64,000 bases of DNA from Daphnia pulex (lineage: Eukaryota > Arthropoda > Branchiopoda > Diplostraca > Daphniidae): the NCBI RefSeq assembly GCF_021134715.1, contig NC_060026.1, forward strand, positions 620,001-684,000, given 5' to 3'. The translations under genes were made by a program, and so were the position numbers. The notes under the pieces were generated by a model, which was given only the letters and a program-made list of their open reading frames with translations, made no database searches and was not told where the DNA came from. Below are positions 24,101-34,271 of the stretch, piece by piece (the first letter of the stretch is position 1; the number at the start of each line of letters is the position of its first letter).

Positions 24101-24754
24101 TTATTACATGTTTCGAATGAAGAGATTTAACAACATCCTTCCTATTCGCACAATTTTGCCATCAGACAGAATTGCACGTCCATAAGCGCTGAAAAATAAA
24201 AAAATTATAAAAAAAGACAATTTTTTAACATTAATAGCAAGGAGAGAAACGATCTGGTGGTAACTTGACTAGCACAATAGTTGAGCATCGCTGTGAGTGT
24301 TGTTACCGAATATCGAATATCGAAGCCCCAGGATTCACCATGCACCCCCCGATGCATGACTACCGGCTATCTCGCGGATCTGAATCTAGCATGAATATTC
24401 TCCCATAAGCACATGTAATTCAAGAGGTTATCTTCGTGCACAAAGACAACATTTGGGTAAAGACCGACGAGCCCGACCGACCCCGTTCCCCGATGTGAAA
24501 ATGGTCATCGTCTATTCATTTAAACTAGATGCGATGGGTGGCCTCATAACGACACCCATTCAACACGACACTCAACTACCCAATCAAGCGGAACTAATGA
24601 AGGAAATGCTGGTAAGTAAAGGCCCTTGGCTCAGATCAGACCGCATCACCAATTGCCTCTAATTCACCTCTCATTCTACATTTCCATCGTCCTCTGCGCT
24701 GAGGAATATTGGACCGAGCCCAATATCGACCGACGGTCCCTCAGCTACTCACCA

Positions 24755-24932
24755 GAGTTCCCTCTCCAGCACGGGGTTAGATAATCCTGCATGTGACGCC
24801 ACAGTGGCGCCAGAGCGGGTATATGAGCAACCAACAATGCTCTCCAGGGGGTTTGAACCCCTGGTCTCAAGGTGTACCTCTCTTCCTCCTCTTCCTAATC
24901 GACACCTTATCCCATTCACCCACTCTCCCCTA
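24755..24932 (-). mobile_element. tRNA-derived SINE, array copy 3
   Basis: Third copy of the element at 4720-4897, at the same place in the unit. Confidence 0.55.
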
Positions 24933-25317
24933 GATGTTATTGACAAAGAAAATGGTTTTAATTTCAGTGGATGATCACCAGACATTGAATCTGGTGTAAA
25001 TCGATCCTAGTAAAATTTTAATACACGTCGTGAAAAAAATGGCCATGATTTAATTGATTTATTGATTATGATGCAACTTCGTCGGCGATTTTCTTGGAAC
25101 AAGCTACGAGGATCGCGTTTAAAACATGTAGTAGAGCGAGAAGGTTTAGGGGGAAATTTGGATATCAAGATGCGTTTTCGGGTTTGCGTAGATATCGACA
25201 TAAATAATTTAATTTAATTGTCCCTATGCTAGTGAATTAAAAGACGATGGAACGACAACCAATGAGAGACAAGTTGCCCTGAACCTCTATTTTATTATGA
25301 GCTTTGTTAAGATTACT

Positions 25318-25863
25318 CTTTTAGCTACAACTCTACAAGTTCTACGTGGCGGCCGAGAATGCCCTTTATCCCGATTATACTTCACAGTATTTCTATTGTA
25401 TTTTGTTAAATTCTAATTATATAATTATTTATGGAAGATCTTTGAAATAATTTAGGGGAAATTCTACCATGGGAACATTTCATATTTGCATGGAAAATTC
25501 TACTGCCATGGCCGCCGACATTGTGCCCATCGTCTACGGAGGTACCGATTACTCGCCCTCTTCTTACATTGACGAGGGAGATTTCAAATCGCCAAAAGCC
25601 TGCAATACTCAATACTGCTGCTGGATGTGAACGAAGGCCTCTATTTCAAATATTTCTACTGAAAAAAAAAAAAAAAAAAAAAGATTTCAAAGTGGTGAAC
25701 AGGCTGGTGGTGTGAACTTTGCGAGACATGTAACGATCCTCAACAGAAACCCAAAGTCTACGCGGATATGACGGACTGGTGGTATCATAAAAATGTTGTT
25801 ACCCGTCTCTCTGGATTGGATTGCCTTGACAGTTTACTGCAAAAAAAGTTGACAACGTCCTGA
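25318..25863 (+). pseudogene. Broken alpha-1,3-fucosyltransferase copy (array copy 3)
   Basis: Matches copy 2 (15308-15853). The intact relative lies about 8.4 kb further on, on the opposite strand, so the relic probably arose from a local duplication before the array amplified. Confidence 0.85.
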
Positions 25864-26354
25864 ATCTAACGTGTGTTGACAATGTTTGCTACTACCATGA
25901 AAAATAAGGTGTTCGATGGAAAAGTAAACGGTGAGCCTTCGAGGAGGTGCCGTGGTGGCTCCTCTTGGTCGATTTAATTAAAATATTTTTGGATTTCATA
26001 GTGAGTAAAAAAAACGGTCCTGTGTTACTGGCGTTCTACAAACGAGTGATATAAAAAAAAAACCTCAGTGAGTAGCCTTAACAAGAATGTCAAGAGGAAA
26101 CAGTCCCATAGTTGACCGACTAGCTCAGGAATAGTCGTACTCTGCGCTGTGTATATAAGCCTAAAGTTTCATAATCAACGCCGCCAAAAATAGTCAAAAA
26201 AGGAAGAGAGATAAATTTGTACTACCTTTAAGCCTGGGACAATACAGCCAGGCATCCATCCGCTGAAAAATTGACCAGACACCAGGCGGGATAGAGGAAA
26301 AAGGGAGTCCTCATGTGTTGTGTACACCCACTACAGGGGTACACGAGAACATTT

Positions 26355-27203
26355 TATGAAAATGGGAGAAGATATCAGCAACTCAAGCAACATTGGTAGT
26401 TTCCCCAATACAAGAGGATGCTGTTAACCTAAATTAAAAATCAGGAAATGGTTACAAATACAAATATACATTTACAAGCAAGTAGGAAAATTTACGAGAG
26501 TGGTACAGTGGTAACTGATAAACAAAAGGTGAATTGAAACTTGAAGGTTTCCATGTTATATTCACTGAATTGGTGCAAGTCATGCATCATTCTGAAATGT
26601 ACCAGGTCCCAGGAATAAGAGTAATGAAAATTATTACCCGAACAATGAGATTCCTGCAGCCAGGTTAACACCAGCACAACAAATTCTTGCATCTCATTGT
26701 TGTGATGGCTGGCTCTGGCCTTAAATTTGCACAAAGGAAAAAGGTTATGTAATGCAAACAAACAACCATGCATCAACAGGGCTGCAATAACAGGACTTAC
26801 GTGATTAATGCTAGGCCTATTTTAGTCGGGAACTAGCATTTCTCAGAATTTAGAAAAGGGTTTCAAGATTCCACAATCATTCTATATGCATTCTTGATTT
26901 TATTTGACTGCTGTAAACAACATGGAGCACGTATCAAATAATAACTATTTTAAGAGAATCTATAATGAGACACATTTTTCGTGCAGCTATCACCAGCCAC
27001 GTTTGAAACCTGAGCAGACGACGCCATTTGGCAATCAGCTATGGTTAAGATATCGATATAGTTGAAACAATTTAAAAAAATCGAAAATCAAAAAATCAAA
27101 TCAAATATAGAAAAGGATTATACTCGTTTATTTAGAAAAACAAAATTTAGAAACACGTAAGAAAATAAATCAGTTGCAAAACATTTGATGAAAAAGACCA
27201 AAA
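26355..27203. repeat. Diverged right end of the third unit
   Basis: From about 26355 the third copy shows several substitutions and small deletions per 200 bp relative to 16342-17209, while copies 1 and 2 remain the same there. Examples are loss of 7 bp near 26508 and loss of several bases near 26836. No coding gene is seen; a minus-strand frame (26492-26776) is altered in this copy relative to the others, which argues against it being protein coding. Confidence 0.7.
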
Positions 27204-28196
27204 TTACACCCTCAATAGTTTGCTGTTGTACCAAGCGATTTCGTAATCAACTGCAGCTGCCAAATTTCCCACCTGAGTGAAATCGACCACGGTAAACATG
27301 TTGCGTTTGGAATCGAAGCGGACCATTCCGTAGTCTTCCAGCGACCGGAGAATTCCGGCCTGCTGTCGGTAAACACTTAAAGACTCGTCGTAATCCAGAT
27401 GGATCTCCACGGCCAACTGCCTCACCTTGTCCATCATCCCCGACTGGATGATTTGAGGCAAGACCCGCCACTCTGTGGCTTCAATGTCCATTTTGAGATA
27501 ATCAATGATGGAATCACCACCATGGAGGGGCTTCAACATGTTGTAAATGGACGACAAGGTTCGTGACGGCACGTTGGCCTCTTCATTCCATCCATCCCTG
27601 TCCAAGTCTCCTAAGGCCATTTGATAAAAATGGATGGCCTCTGTCCGGTTGTGATCCGACACGTTCATGGACGGATCGAAAGCGTACACTTGGCATCCGT
27701 AGAGTTCCATGGCTTGGTCGAAACTCCATTCGTGGTTGATGCCAAACGAGTAGACGAGACAGTTGTCTGGAATTGGCGCCACTGCAGAGTCCAGGCAAAT
27801 GGCCTTCTGTCCGTCCAGGGCCACTGAAAGTCCGTCGGCTGACGTCACCATCCGCCCACCAAAATACTGGGCCATTTGACACGACGGCTGATTGGTCCAC
27901 AGAAGGTAATCGATGATTTGCGAAGGCTCAAGTGTGTCCATCGCTGTTTTTTCGTAATCAATCACTTTGATTATGGAATAAACTGGCCCTGATGTTATTA
28001 TCTGTCGAGTCTGATTATTATTAGATGGACTGGTGCTGTTGATTAATTCAAGTCTGTTGATGGCCAGCGATCGGCTGGACTCTCCAAGATGAATGCCATT
28101 CTCCTTGTAAATAGGAATGAACATGTTGAGAGTTAAACAAATAATTATTAAACCTACAGTAACGATAAGACCGGTTTTTCTTCTTCGTAGAGTCAT
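27204..28196 (-). CDS. METTL24-like membrane-anchored methyltransferase A
   Basis: Single-exon gene of 330 residues. Residues about 9-29 form one transmembrane helix after a short basic cytosolic tail, giving a type II topology typical of Golgi enzymes. The SAM-binding core begins at LVYSFGINHEWSFD, followed by YAFDPS (acidic strand end) and IDYLKMDIEATEW, the FkbM/METTL24-type motif. METTL24-like proteins are uncharacterised small-molecule or glycan methyltransferase candidates; the substrate is unknown. The gene is divergent from its paralogue at 28685. Its last 16 codons including the stop are repeated at 7205 and 17210, so it is the parent of the array junction. ATG 28196 is the only start that includes the membrane anchor. 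Confidence 0.85.
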   Translation of the reverse strand: MTLRRRKTGLIVTVGLIIICLTLNMFIPIYKENGIHLGESSRSLAINRLELINSTSPSNNNQTRQIITSGPVYSIIKVIDYEKTAMDTLEPSQIIDYLLWTNQPSCQMAQYFGGRMVTSADGLSVALDGQKAICLDSAVAPIPDNCLVYSFGINHEWSFDQAMELYGCQVYAFDPSMNVSDHNRTEAIHFYQMALGDLDRDGWNEEANVPSRTLSSIYNMLKPLHGGDSIIDYLKMDIEATEWRVLPQIIQSGMMDKVRQLAVEIHLDYDESLSVYRQQAGILRSLEDYGMVRFDSKRNMFTVVDFTQVGNLAAAVDYEIAWYNSKLLRV

Positions 28197-28684
28197 CTAT
28201 AATTTGTTCAATAATTAACTGGAACTATACTAGCACTTTAAATGTAAAATTCTTTCTCGCGATCGCATTAATGTGCTACTGATTTCGACTGCTGGTGGTT
28301 TCACTGTGAGATGGATAGCCTTGTATAACTGAGCTGGCAATTTGATTAAATTATTACGTCCATCGATTCGTGCTGGTCTCTAGCGGCGTTAGCTTGTTAT
28401 CTTACCTTGGCTATAATATCAGATTCCGTGTTAAACTGGCTGATGCCCATCGACTAGTGACTGGTGCAGTTCTTTTTCTTTCTCGCCTGTGCCAACACCA
28501 ACAATCAGTTACGTCATTGACGACAGATAAAAGTGAATTTGTTATACTAGTTATAGTCGCCAGCAAATGAATATTCTTGAATTGGAGTCGCTGGGCAGAC
28601 AATCGACGCAATCGTTGCTAAGTATTGTCTTACAAACTCTGAGTCATTATAAAGTTAGATTAATAACCCAGCCAACACAGTAAA
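28197..28684. promoter_or_regulatory. Divergent promoter between two methyltransferase genes
   Basis: 488 bp separate the start codons of the minus-strand and plus-strand paralogues. A TATAAAG at 28648-28654 fits the plus-strand gene. The minus-strand TATA is less clear (a GTTATACAAGG-like stretch near 28320-28330). Confidence 0.45.
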
Positions 28685-29689
28685 ATGTCATTGTCACAAT
28701 TCTTCTCTTTCAAACGCACCAATGTTTTAATCAAAACTGTTGTGGGAATTATTATTATTATATCGGGTGTCGTATTGGTGATTGTTATTCGGTCGCCATG
28801 GTTGTCCAGCCTAAAATCAAACGACGAATTAACAAGCACAACATGGGAGCAAATGTTTCAATCGGCCACAAATGCCGTCCTATTAGGTAACATTAATTTT
28901 AAACAGCCAAATTGCCTTATTCCGTCGACTGACTGGGACGCCCTGCTGGACTCTGACACTCTAACCGGCCCTCAACTCGTCGAATACTTTATGTGGACCA
29001 ATCATTCCTCGTGCAAATTATCCCACGATTTCGGCGGGGTCATGATGGACAATCCGTCGGGATTGGCCGGCCAAAAGGCCGTCTGCATCGACCCGGAAGT
29101 GGCTCCTAAACCCGGCGATTGTCTCGTCTATTCCTTCGGCATCAATGACGACTGGTCGTTTGATGAGAAAATGGCCCGTTACGGCTGCCAGGTGTACGCA
29201 TTCGATCCTTCCATGGACATGGGCCATCACGACCACAGCCCTGGCAATGTTCACTTTTACAACTGGGGACTGGGCAGCCGGAATGAATACGACCATCATT
29301 TCAACTGGACCATTCATTCACTTTCGTCCATTTACAAGAAATTGTCGGTCCGTCACGGCCGCAGGATCATCGACTATTTAAAAATCGACGTTGAATATTC
29401 CGAATGGATTGCCCTGCCGGACATTATTGCATCCGGGATGTTGGCCAACGTCCGCCAGCTGAGCATGGAAGTCCATTTGGACAAGCTGCTTTCATTGGAA
29501 CAGCATGTCGCCTGGGCTAAACTGTTGAGGTCCATCGAGAAATTGGGGATGATCCGCTTCGACTCCGAGTACAATCCCTGGTACAGGGGCAATTTCACGC
29601 AATTTCCATTGTCGGCACCTTTGGGTTACGAGATCGCCTGGTATAATGGCAACCTTACGCGTGTTTTATTGTCAAGTGTTGTTTCTTGA
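28685..29689 (+). CDS. METTL24-like membrane-anchored methyltransferase B
   Basis: Single-exon gene of 334 residues. A hydrophobic helix at about residues 18-35 precedes a luminal-type domain. The same motifs as in the neighbour are present: LVYSFGINDDWSFDEKM, YAFDPSMDM and IDYLKIDVEYSEW, and the C-terminus is GYEIAWYNGN. Several Asn-X-Ser/Thr sites (for example NHSS, NWTI, NFTQ) support a luminal location. It is clearly a tandem-inverted paralogue of the 27204-28196 gene and both frames are intact, so both are probably active. A Golgi glycan methyltransferase role is inferred from topology and from the four glycosyltransferase genes that follow. Confidence 0.85.
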   Translation: MSLSQFFSFKRTNVLIKTVVGIIIIISGVVLVIVIRSPWLSSLKSNDELTSTTWEQMFQSATNAVLLGNINFKQPNCLIPSTDWDALLDSDTLTGPQLVEYFMWTNHSSCKLSHDFGGVMMDNPSGLAGQKAVCIDPEVAPKPGDCLVYSFGINDDWSFDEKMARYGCQVYAFDPSMDMGHHDHSPGNVHFYNWGLGSRNEYDHHFNWTIHSLSSIYKKLSVRHGRRIIDYLKIDVEYSEWIALPDIIASGMLANVRQLSMEVHLDKLLSLEQHVAWAKLLRSIEKLGMIRFDSEYNPWYRGNFTQFPLSAPLGYEIAWYNGNLTRVLLSSVVS

Positions 29690-30298
29690 TTGCTGTTTTT
29701 ATATTGTCAGTTTTATATAATAAAAATCCATTGAGAATTGTTATCAAATTTATTTTGTATTGTTTAGATTTATTATTTTCACAAAATTAATTTTGGGATT
29801 AGATCAAAATTTGGTTGGGAATATATAAACATGTTGCATCTTGTCCACATATAAGAATTTGCTCGGTAGAAATGGAACGTATTTCTATAGGTCCCAAATT
29901 AATTGTATGGAAAACACTGACGAGCTTTTGATTACATCAAATCTATGCTAATACATCATGGCTGTCTCGATTGTTTTCCCCCCGAGCAATTCTACACAAG
30001 AACTCGATATATATAATAATGACCATTTCTATATCACTTCTAGCAACACATGTAGCCCACGGTCAAAATTGAAAAGAATCTACAATTTTTCGACACTGAA
30101 ACTGTCTGCGTCTGTTCACCTCGTCCTGTGCATCATATTGACGTAAGATTTGATATAGTTCAGAATTTGTCTTTTTTATTATTTCACCGCCAAGAAAGAA
30201 AGTGAACCGAGCAATATATAATAGCTAACAGTGTAACCGTGTAACAGTGAATTTATCTCCTTGGTGCGCTGAATAATTGTATACGCCCATCAACGAGG
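29690..30298. other. Intergenic, nothing recognised
   Basis: AT-rich. It contains a polyadenylation-like ATAATAAAAATCC just after the gene at 28685 and a TATATAATAGC near 30213-30223 that may have belonged to the promoter of the broken third methyltransferase. Confidence 0.4.
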
Positions 30299-30703
30299 AT
30301 GTCATCCATTTCCATCCATGAACACTACGACGCCAATTACAATTGGACCATCCGCTCAGTTTCGTCCATCTACGAGGAATTGTCGGCCCGTCACGGCCGC
30401 AGGATCATTGACTATTTAAAAATCGACCTCGAATTCGACGAGTGGATCGCTTTGCCGGACATTATTACTTCCGGCATGTTGTCCAACGTCCGCCAACTGG
30501 CGATGGAAGTCCACATGGATTTCCAAGCTTCGCTGGACCAGCACCGCCAATGGGCTAAACTGTTGAGGTCCATCGAGACGATGGGGATGATCCGTTTCGA
30601 CTCCGAGTACAATCCCTGGTACGTCGGGAGTTTCGTTCAGATTCCATTAGAGGTAATTTTGGGTTATGAAATAAACTCGCCTTATGCAATTTTACTATGG
30701 TGA
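30299..30703 (+). pseudogene. 5'-truncated third METTL24-like methyltransferase
   Basis: The fragment matches the C-terminal part of the neighbour at 28685 from NWTI onward: SSIYEELSARHGRRIIDYL, then KIDLEFDEWIALPDI and MIRFDSEYNPWY. The membrane anchor and the SAM-binding first half are absent. The expected end GYEIAWYNGN is replaced after GYEI by a shifted frame and early stop. The 134-codon open frame could in principle be translated but lacks a cofactor site. Confidence 0.8.
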
Positions 30704-31375
30704 AAGTGAATGCAGTTCATATACGCCAGTTCCTGTTTGATGTGAAGAATAAGAACAAATGTGAAAATTCAAATTTCACTGTACAAGTCTAATAAGACAA
30801 AAATAAAAATAAAATAAGATTTAATTGACCAAAAGCGCTCCAGTCAAAAATGCGATTGCATAATAATAATGTGTTGTATCAAGGCCAGCTGATGCTGGCC
30901 AACGGTTCCACAGGCACTTTGACCGTGACTCCGGCACGTACCATCTTATTTTACTTTCCTACCTTAGTATCATTAGCCCCGCGGTATTATACACAGGAAG
31001 GAATGCACCAGGAAGGTCGAACGAAACAGAATCGATGGGCTTTTGATAACAAAATTACATACAGAATAACAATTCCATGGCATGGGGGGATTTCTAATAC
31101 CCTAAAGCCATTTTTACCCATCGAAATTAAAAGTTTTCATATTCAGTCAAAGATTATTCAATAAACATTCAAAAAGCATTTAAAGTGTTGGGGGCTAAAA
31201 ATAATATTCGCATCAAAATATTTGATAAGGTCTATGTAATATAATGTCAATTGGAAACAATCTTTTCCTACTTAGAAATAAGAGTATCAAATAACCTACT
31301 TTCAAATGAGCTTTGGGCGTTTATTCTTTCTCCTTTAGCCTTTCACATTTAGTTTTTATCCTGCGCATTGGTTGA
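30704..31375. other. Intergenic with one unassigned open frame
   Basis: An open frame at 30850-31164 (104 codons) begins MRLHNNNVLYQGQLM but shows no domain, signal peptide or paralogue, so I do not call it a gene. The rest is AT-rich sequence leading to the A4GNT-like gene. Confidence 0.35.
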
Positions 31376-32590
31376 ATGTACCTATACAGTCTCGGTTGCG
31401 TTGAGACGACCGTGTGTTCCATCATCATGATCTTGTGTAAATCAATTCAATTCTTAATGGCAGAGTTAATTAATCGTCGCCGAAAACCAGTGCTATTGCT
31501 CCTTGTGTGCTGGATAACATTTTGTGTTTCATTTTTCCTTCTGACCATTTCCTACCACGAGCTTATCACTTTCAATCTATACCGGATGACAAAGTCCCTG
31601 TGCATAGACAGTCTGGTCCTAACTCCTCCGCCATTTGCTGACGGCCTTGTCATGACGGCCAATCTCCTGCCCAGCCAGTGGACACCTTTCAACGGCAGCC
31701 AATTGAACAATCGTCGCATCTTCTTTCACGAAACAAGCGGCAAAGCCCAGCTGAATTTGCAGCAGTGCTGTGCCGTAGAATCGGCGGCCAAACACAATCC
31801 CGACCGGCCCGTCCAGCTCTTTCTCCGGCCGGAATCGACTGGATGTTATTCCAGCAGTGATGGCAGCCAATCGACATATCGCCCAGCCTGGTTAGAAATC
31901 CTTTCGCAATATCCAAATGTAGCCGCCATTTTAGTCAACGAGGATCGGTACTTTGTCGAAAGCCCATTGCAGGATTGGTACCAAAACGGCCGGTGGCTTA
32001 ATAGTCCCCACCAAGTGGCCCACCTGTCCGATTACATCCGCATTTTAACGCTGTACAAAGGCGGCGGACTCTATTTAGACACGGACATCCTGACTCTCAA
32101 AACTTACCAGGGCGACATGTTCCGCAATTGTTTGGTGTACGGAAGCGGCCGGATGGAAGTGTTTAGCAACGGCGTCATCCATCTGGAAGCCGGCCATTGG
32201 CTGTCGGCCGAACTCGTTCGATTGCTGGCGGAAGAATACGATCCGGAAGCGTACGCTTATCACGGGCCGGCTCTCGTTAGCGAAGTGATGGGCCATAAGT
32301 GCGGCGTTGTGGCGGGATATTCAAATTCAAATCATTGCAAGGATATTCAACTTTTATCCGATCGATTTTTCTACCCGATCGAGGCCCCGTTCTCCGACGT
32401 CATCTTCCGTGATAACAACAATAAAACGGATGTGGCAACGCTGGTCAAAATTAGCAAAAGTTACGGACTCCATTTGTGGAATTCCTTGTCGTACGTCCAC
32501 CGACCTGTCAAAATTAATTCCAATCAAATTTTCTCGGTTCTGGCTCGTCAACATTGTCCGCTCACCGTCGCCAGAGCCGCCGATTTTTAA
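31376..32590 (+). CDS. A4GNT-like alpha-1,4-glycosyltransferase 1 (GT32 type)
   Basis: Open frame of 404 codons; the likely start is ATG 31457 (377 residues), which puts the RRRK basic cluster and the membrane helix (LLLLVCWITFCVSFFLL) at the N-terminus as in other type II Golgi enzymes, though ATG 31376 is also in frame. The catalytic region has the family's HETSG and CAVESAAKHNPDRPV blocks, then LYKGGGLYLDTDI, whose DTD (about residues 208-210) is the metal-binding DXD. The C-terminal Gb3-synthase/A4GNT-type region ends with QHCPLTVARAADF. This family transfers GlcNAc or Gal in alpha-1,4 linkage to O-glycans or glycolipids. It is intact and followed closely by a core 1 galactosyltransferase. 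Confidence 0.9.
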   Translation: MYLYSLGCVETTVCSIIMILCKSIQFLMAELINRRRKPVLLLLVCWITFCVSFFLLTISYHELITFNLYRMTKSLCIDSLVLTPPPFADGLVMTANLLPSQWTPFNGSQLNNRRIFFHETSGKAQLNLQQCCAVESAAKHNPDRPVQLFLRPESTGCYSSSDGSQSTYRPAWLEILSQYPNVAAILVNEDRYFVESPLQDWYQNGRWLNSPHQVAHLSDYIRILTLYKGGGLYLDTDILTLKTYQGDMFRNCLVYGSGRMEVFSNGVIHLEAGHWLSAELVRLLAEEYDPEAYAYHGPALVSEVMGHKCGVVAGYSNSNHCKDIQLLSDRFFYPIEAPFSDVIFRDNNNKTDVATLVKISKSYGLHLWNSLSYVHRPVKINSNQIFSVLARQHCPLTVARAADF

Positions 32591-32849
32591 ATCATCTTTT
32601 TCAATCATTTAATTTAATTTAATTGTATTAGATAAAATACGCAAATTTGAGTTATTGTAATTATTTTATTTGATTTGAATTAAACATGTTAAAGTTCTGT
32701 GCGGTTGAATTTGGTGTGTTTAGGGTTGTGCTCGGAGGCTTTCAATATTTTACGGACGTTGTTATGTAGATGGAAGCACAGTTGTTGTGTTGTTGCTAGG
32801 AGCTGCAAGTGTTGTTGTGCATATCTGGTGGGGGTATAATTCAATTCAA

Positions 32850-34184
32850 ATGATGTTGGACTCGATACACTGCGAAGTGCTGAGAAATTTCAAACGAAAA
32901 TTGATGATGGGTCGAGTGTCGGGCAAAGGATTTCCGGCCGGATTGGGACTCGGTTTCGTCTTGGGACTCTTGGTGTCGACGTTGATTCATTTTTCATTGT
33001 CGCTTTCATCACCTTCTTGTCATTGCAATCAAAAGAGACAATTATTCCATCAAAGTTCCGTAACGGATAAATCCAGCGGAGTATTGAATCAGAATCGGAT
33101 CCTTTGCTGGATCGTCACCTCGCCCAAAACTCATTCCAGGGCTCAATTAATCAAAGAAACGTGGGGCAAACGCTGCGATCGATTACTTTTCATGAGTTCC
33201 GCTCAAGGTAGTTTAATTTAATACTTTTAAAAATTCCCTATTGTGATTTCACTGTATTATAATTAACTTTAAATATAGACGAAAGATTACCTGATGCCAT
33301 TATTCTGCCAGTCAACGACACTTACACCAATTTATGGGGGAAGACACAGGAAGCTCTGAAATACATTTACACTCACCATTTAAACGAAGCCGAGTGGTTC
33401 TACAAGGCCGATGACGACACGTATAAAACAGTTCATTCCTTCAATTTTTAAAAATTGTATTCATCAAATGAATTATTCTTTATTAGATACGCTGTGATGG
33501 ATAACATGCGCCATTTGCTGTCGTCATTCGATCCTTTGGCAGCTCTGCATTTGGGATTCAGGTACGAAGATCCGAATAACGGCCAACATTTCATGTCCGG
33601 CGGCTCCGGTTACGTTCTGACTAGAGAAGCCATTCGGCGGTTCGTTGAAATTGGCCTAGCTGGAAATGATAACTCAATTAAATTAAATGGCAATCAGACT
33701 AATTCAACTTTAATCAGCCCATGCTCAATCGGTCACCAAGGGCTAGAAGATGTCAACTTAGGTATATATCATTAGGACTATGTTTAATATACAGTAGTTT
33801 TAAATGAACATTTAATTAATTCTGTTGGTTATTATCTAATTACGCAAGGAAGTTGCTTGGAGAAACTGGGCGTGACAGCGGGAGATTCGCGTGACGAGAA
33901 CAAAGTCGAACGATTCTTACCCTGGAGTCTGGAGGATATGATTTGCGGCCACCGGAAGTACAAACCGGAAGACTATTGGATGTTGCGTGAATGGTCATTT
34001 TATTATCCACTCAAACAGGTATAACAAATAATTCGAATTAAATTAATTATACAATTGACATTTATTATTTGTGTCGCATCAGGACATGGAATGTTGTTCA
34101 CACTACGCAGTGGCCTTCCATTATGTTAAAGACTATCAACTTAAAGTCTACGAGTATCTCATCTACAAATTACGTCTTTATTAA
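32850..34184 (+). CDS. C1GALT1-like core 1 beta-1,3-galactosyltransferase
   Basis: Exons 32850-33207, 33279-33420, 33487-33761, 33849-34018 and 34083-34184, giving 348 residues, close to the family's usual 360. ATG 32850 is the first in the open frame; a membrane helix ([18 protein letters not shown]) follows a basic segment. Conserved blocks are [32 protein letters not shown] (DXD metal site), [14 protein letters not shown] and EDVNLG, then PEDYW and the [12 protein letters not shown] end with its cysteines. The enzyme adds Gal to GalNAc-Ser/Thr in the Golgi, making the core that A4GNT and fucosyltransferases can extend. Whether it needs a Cosmc-type chaperone cannot be read here. Confidence 0.92.
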
Positions 34185-34271
34185 AACATCAGAAATCACA
34201 GATATAACTCTCAATATAGTTTCAGCATTTTGAAATGAATTAAATTTAAATGTCACATTTTTAACTACAAA

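Larger units (their letters stand above)
1..27253. repeat. Tandem array of ~10 kb units, three copies seen
   Basis: The same sequence recurs at offsets of about 10,025 to 9,998 bp and then about 10,010 bp. Junctions lie at 7254/7255 and 17259/17260, where the last codons of a methyltransferase gene meet a receptor-gene fragment, so full units are 7255-17259 and 17260-27253. Copies 1 and 2 differ only by scattered small changes: a mismatched patch near 5146-5240, a 7-bp length change near 7983, and a 12-bp insertion at about 19858 in the later copy. The third copy matches until about 26355 and then diverges by a few percent. Each unit encodes one twin-HEPN protein and one C1q protein. Recent duplication with homogenisation is the likely history; an assembly artefact cannot be excluded from sequence alone. 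Confidence 0.95.

Noticed and set aside
1-27253. Large mobile element as explanation of the 10 kb repeat
   Set aside because: The units are head-to-tail, start and end inside host gene fragments, and contain no transposase or integrase; tandem duplication fits better.
30850-31164. 104-codon open frame between methyltransferase relic and A4GNT-like gene
   Set aside because: No domain, poor start context and AT-rich low-complexity end.
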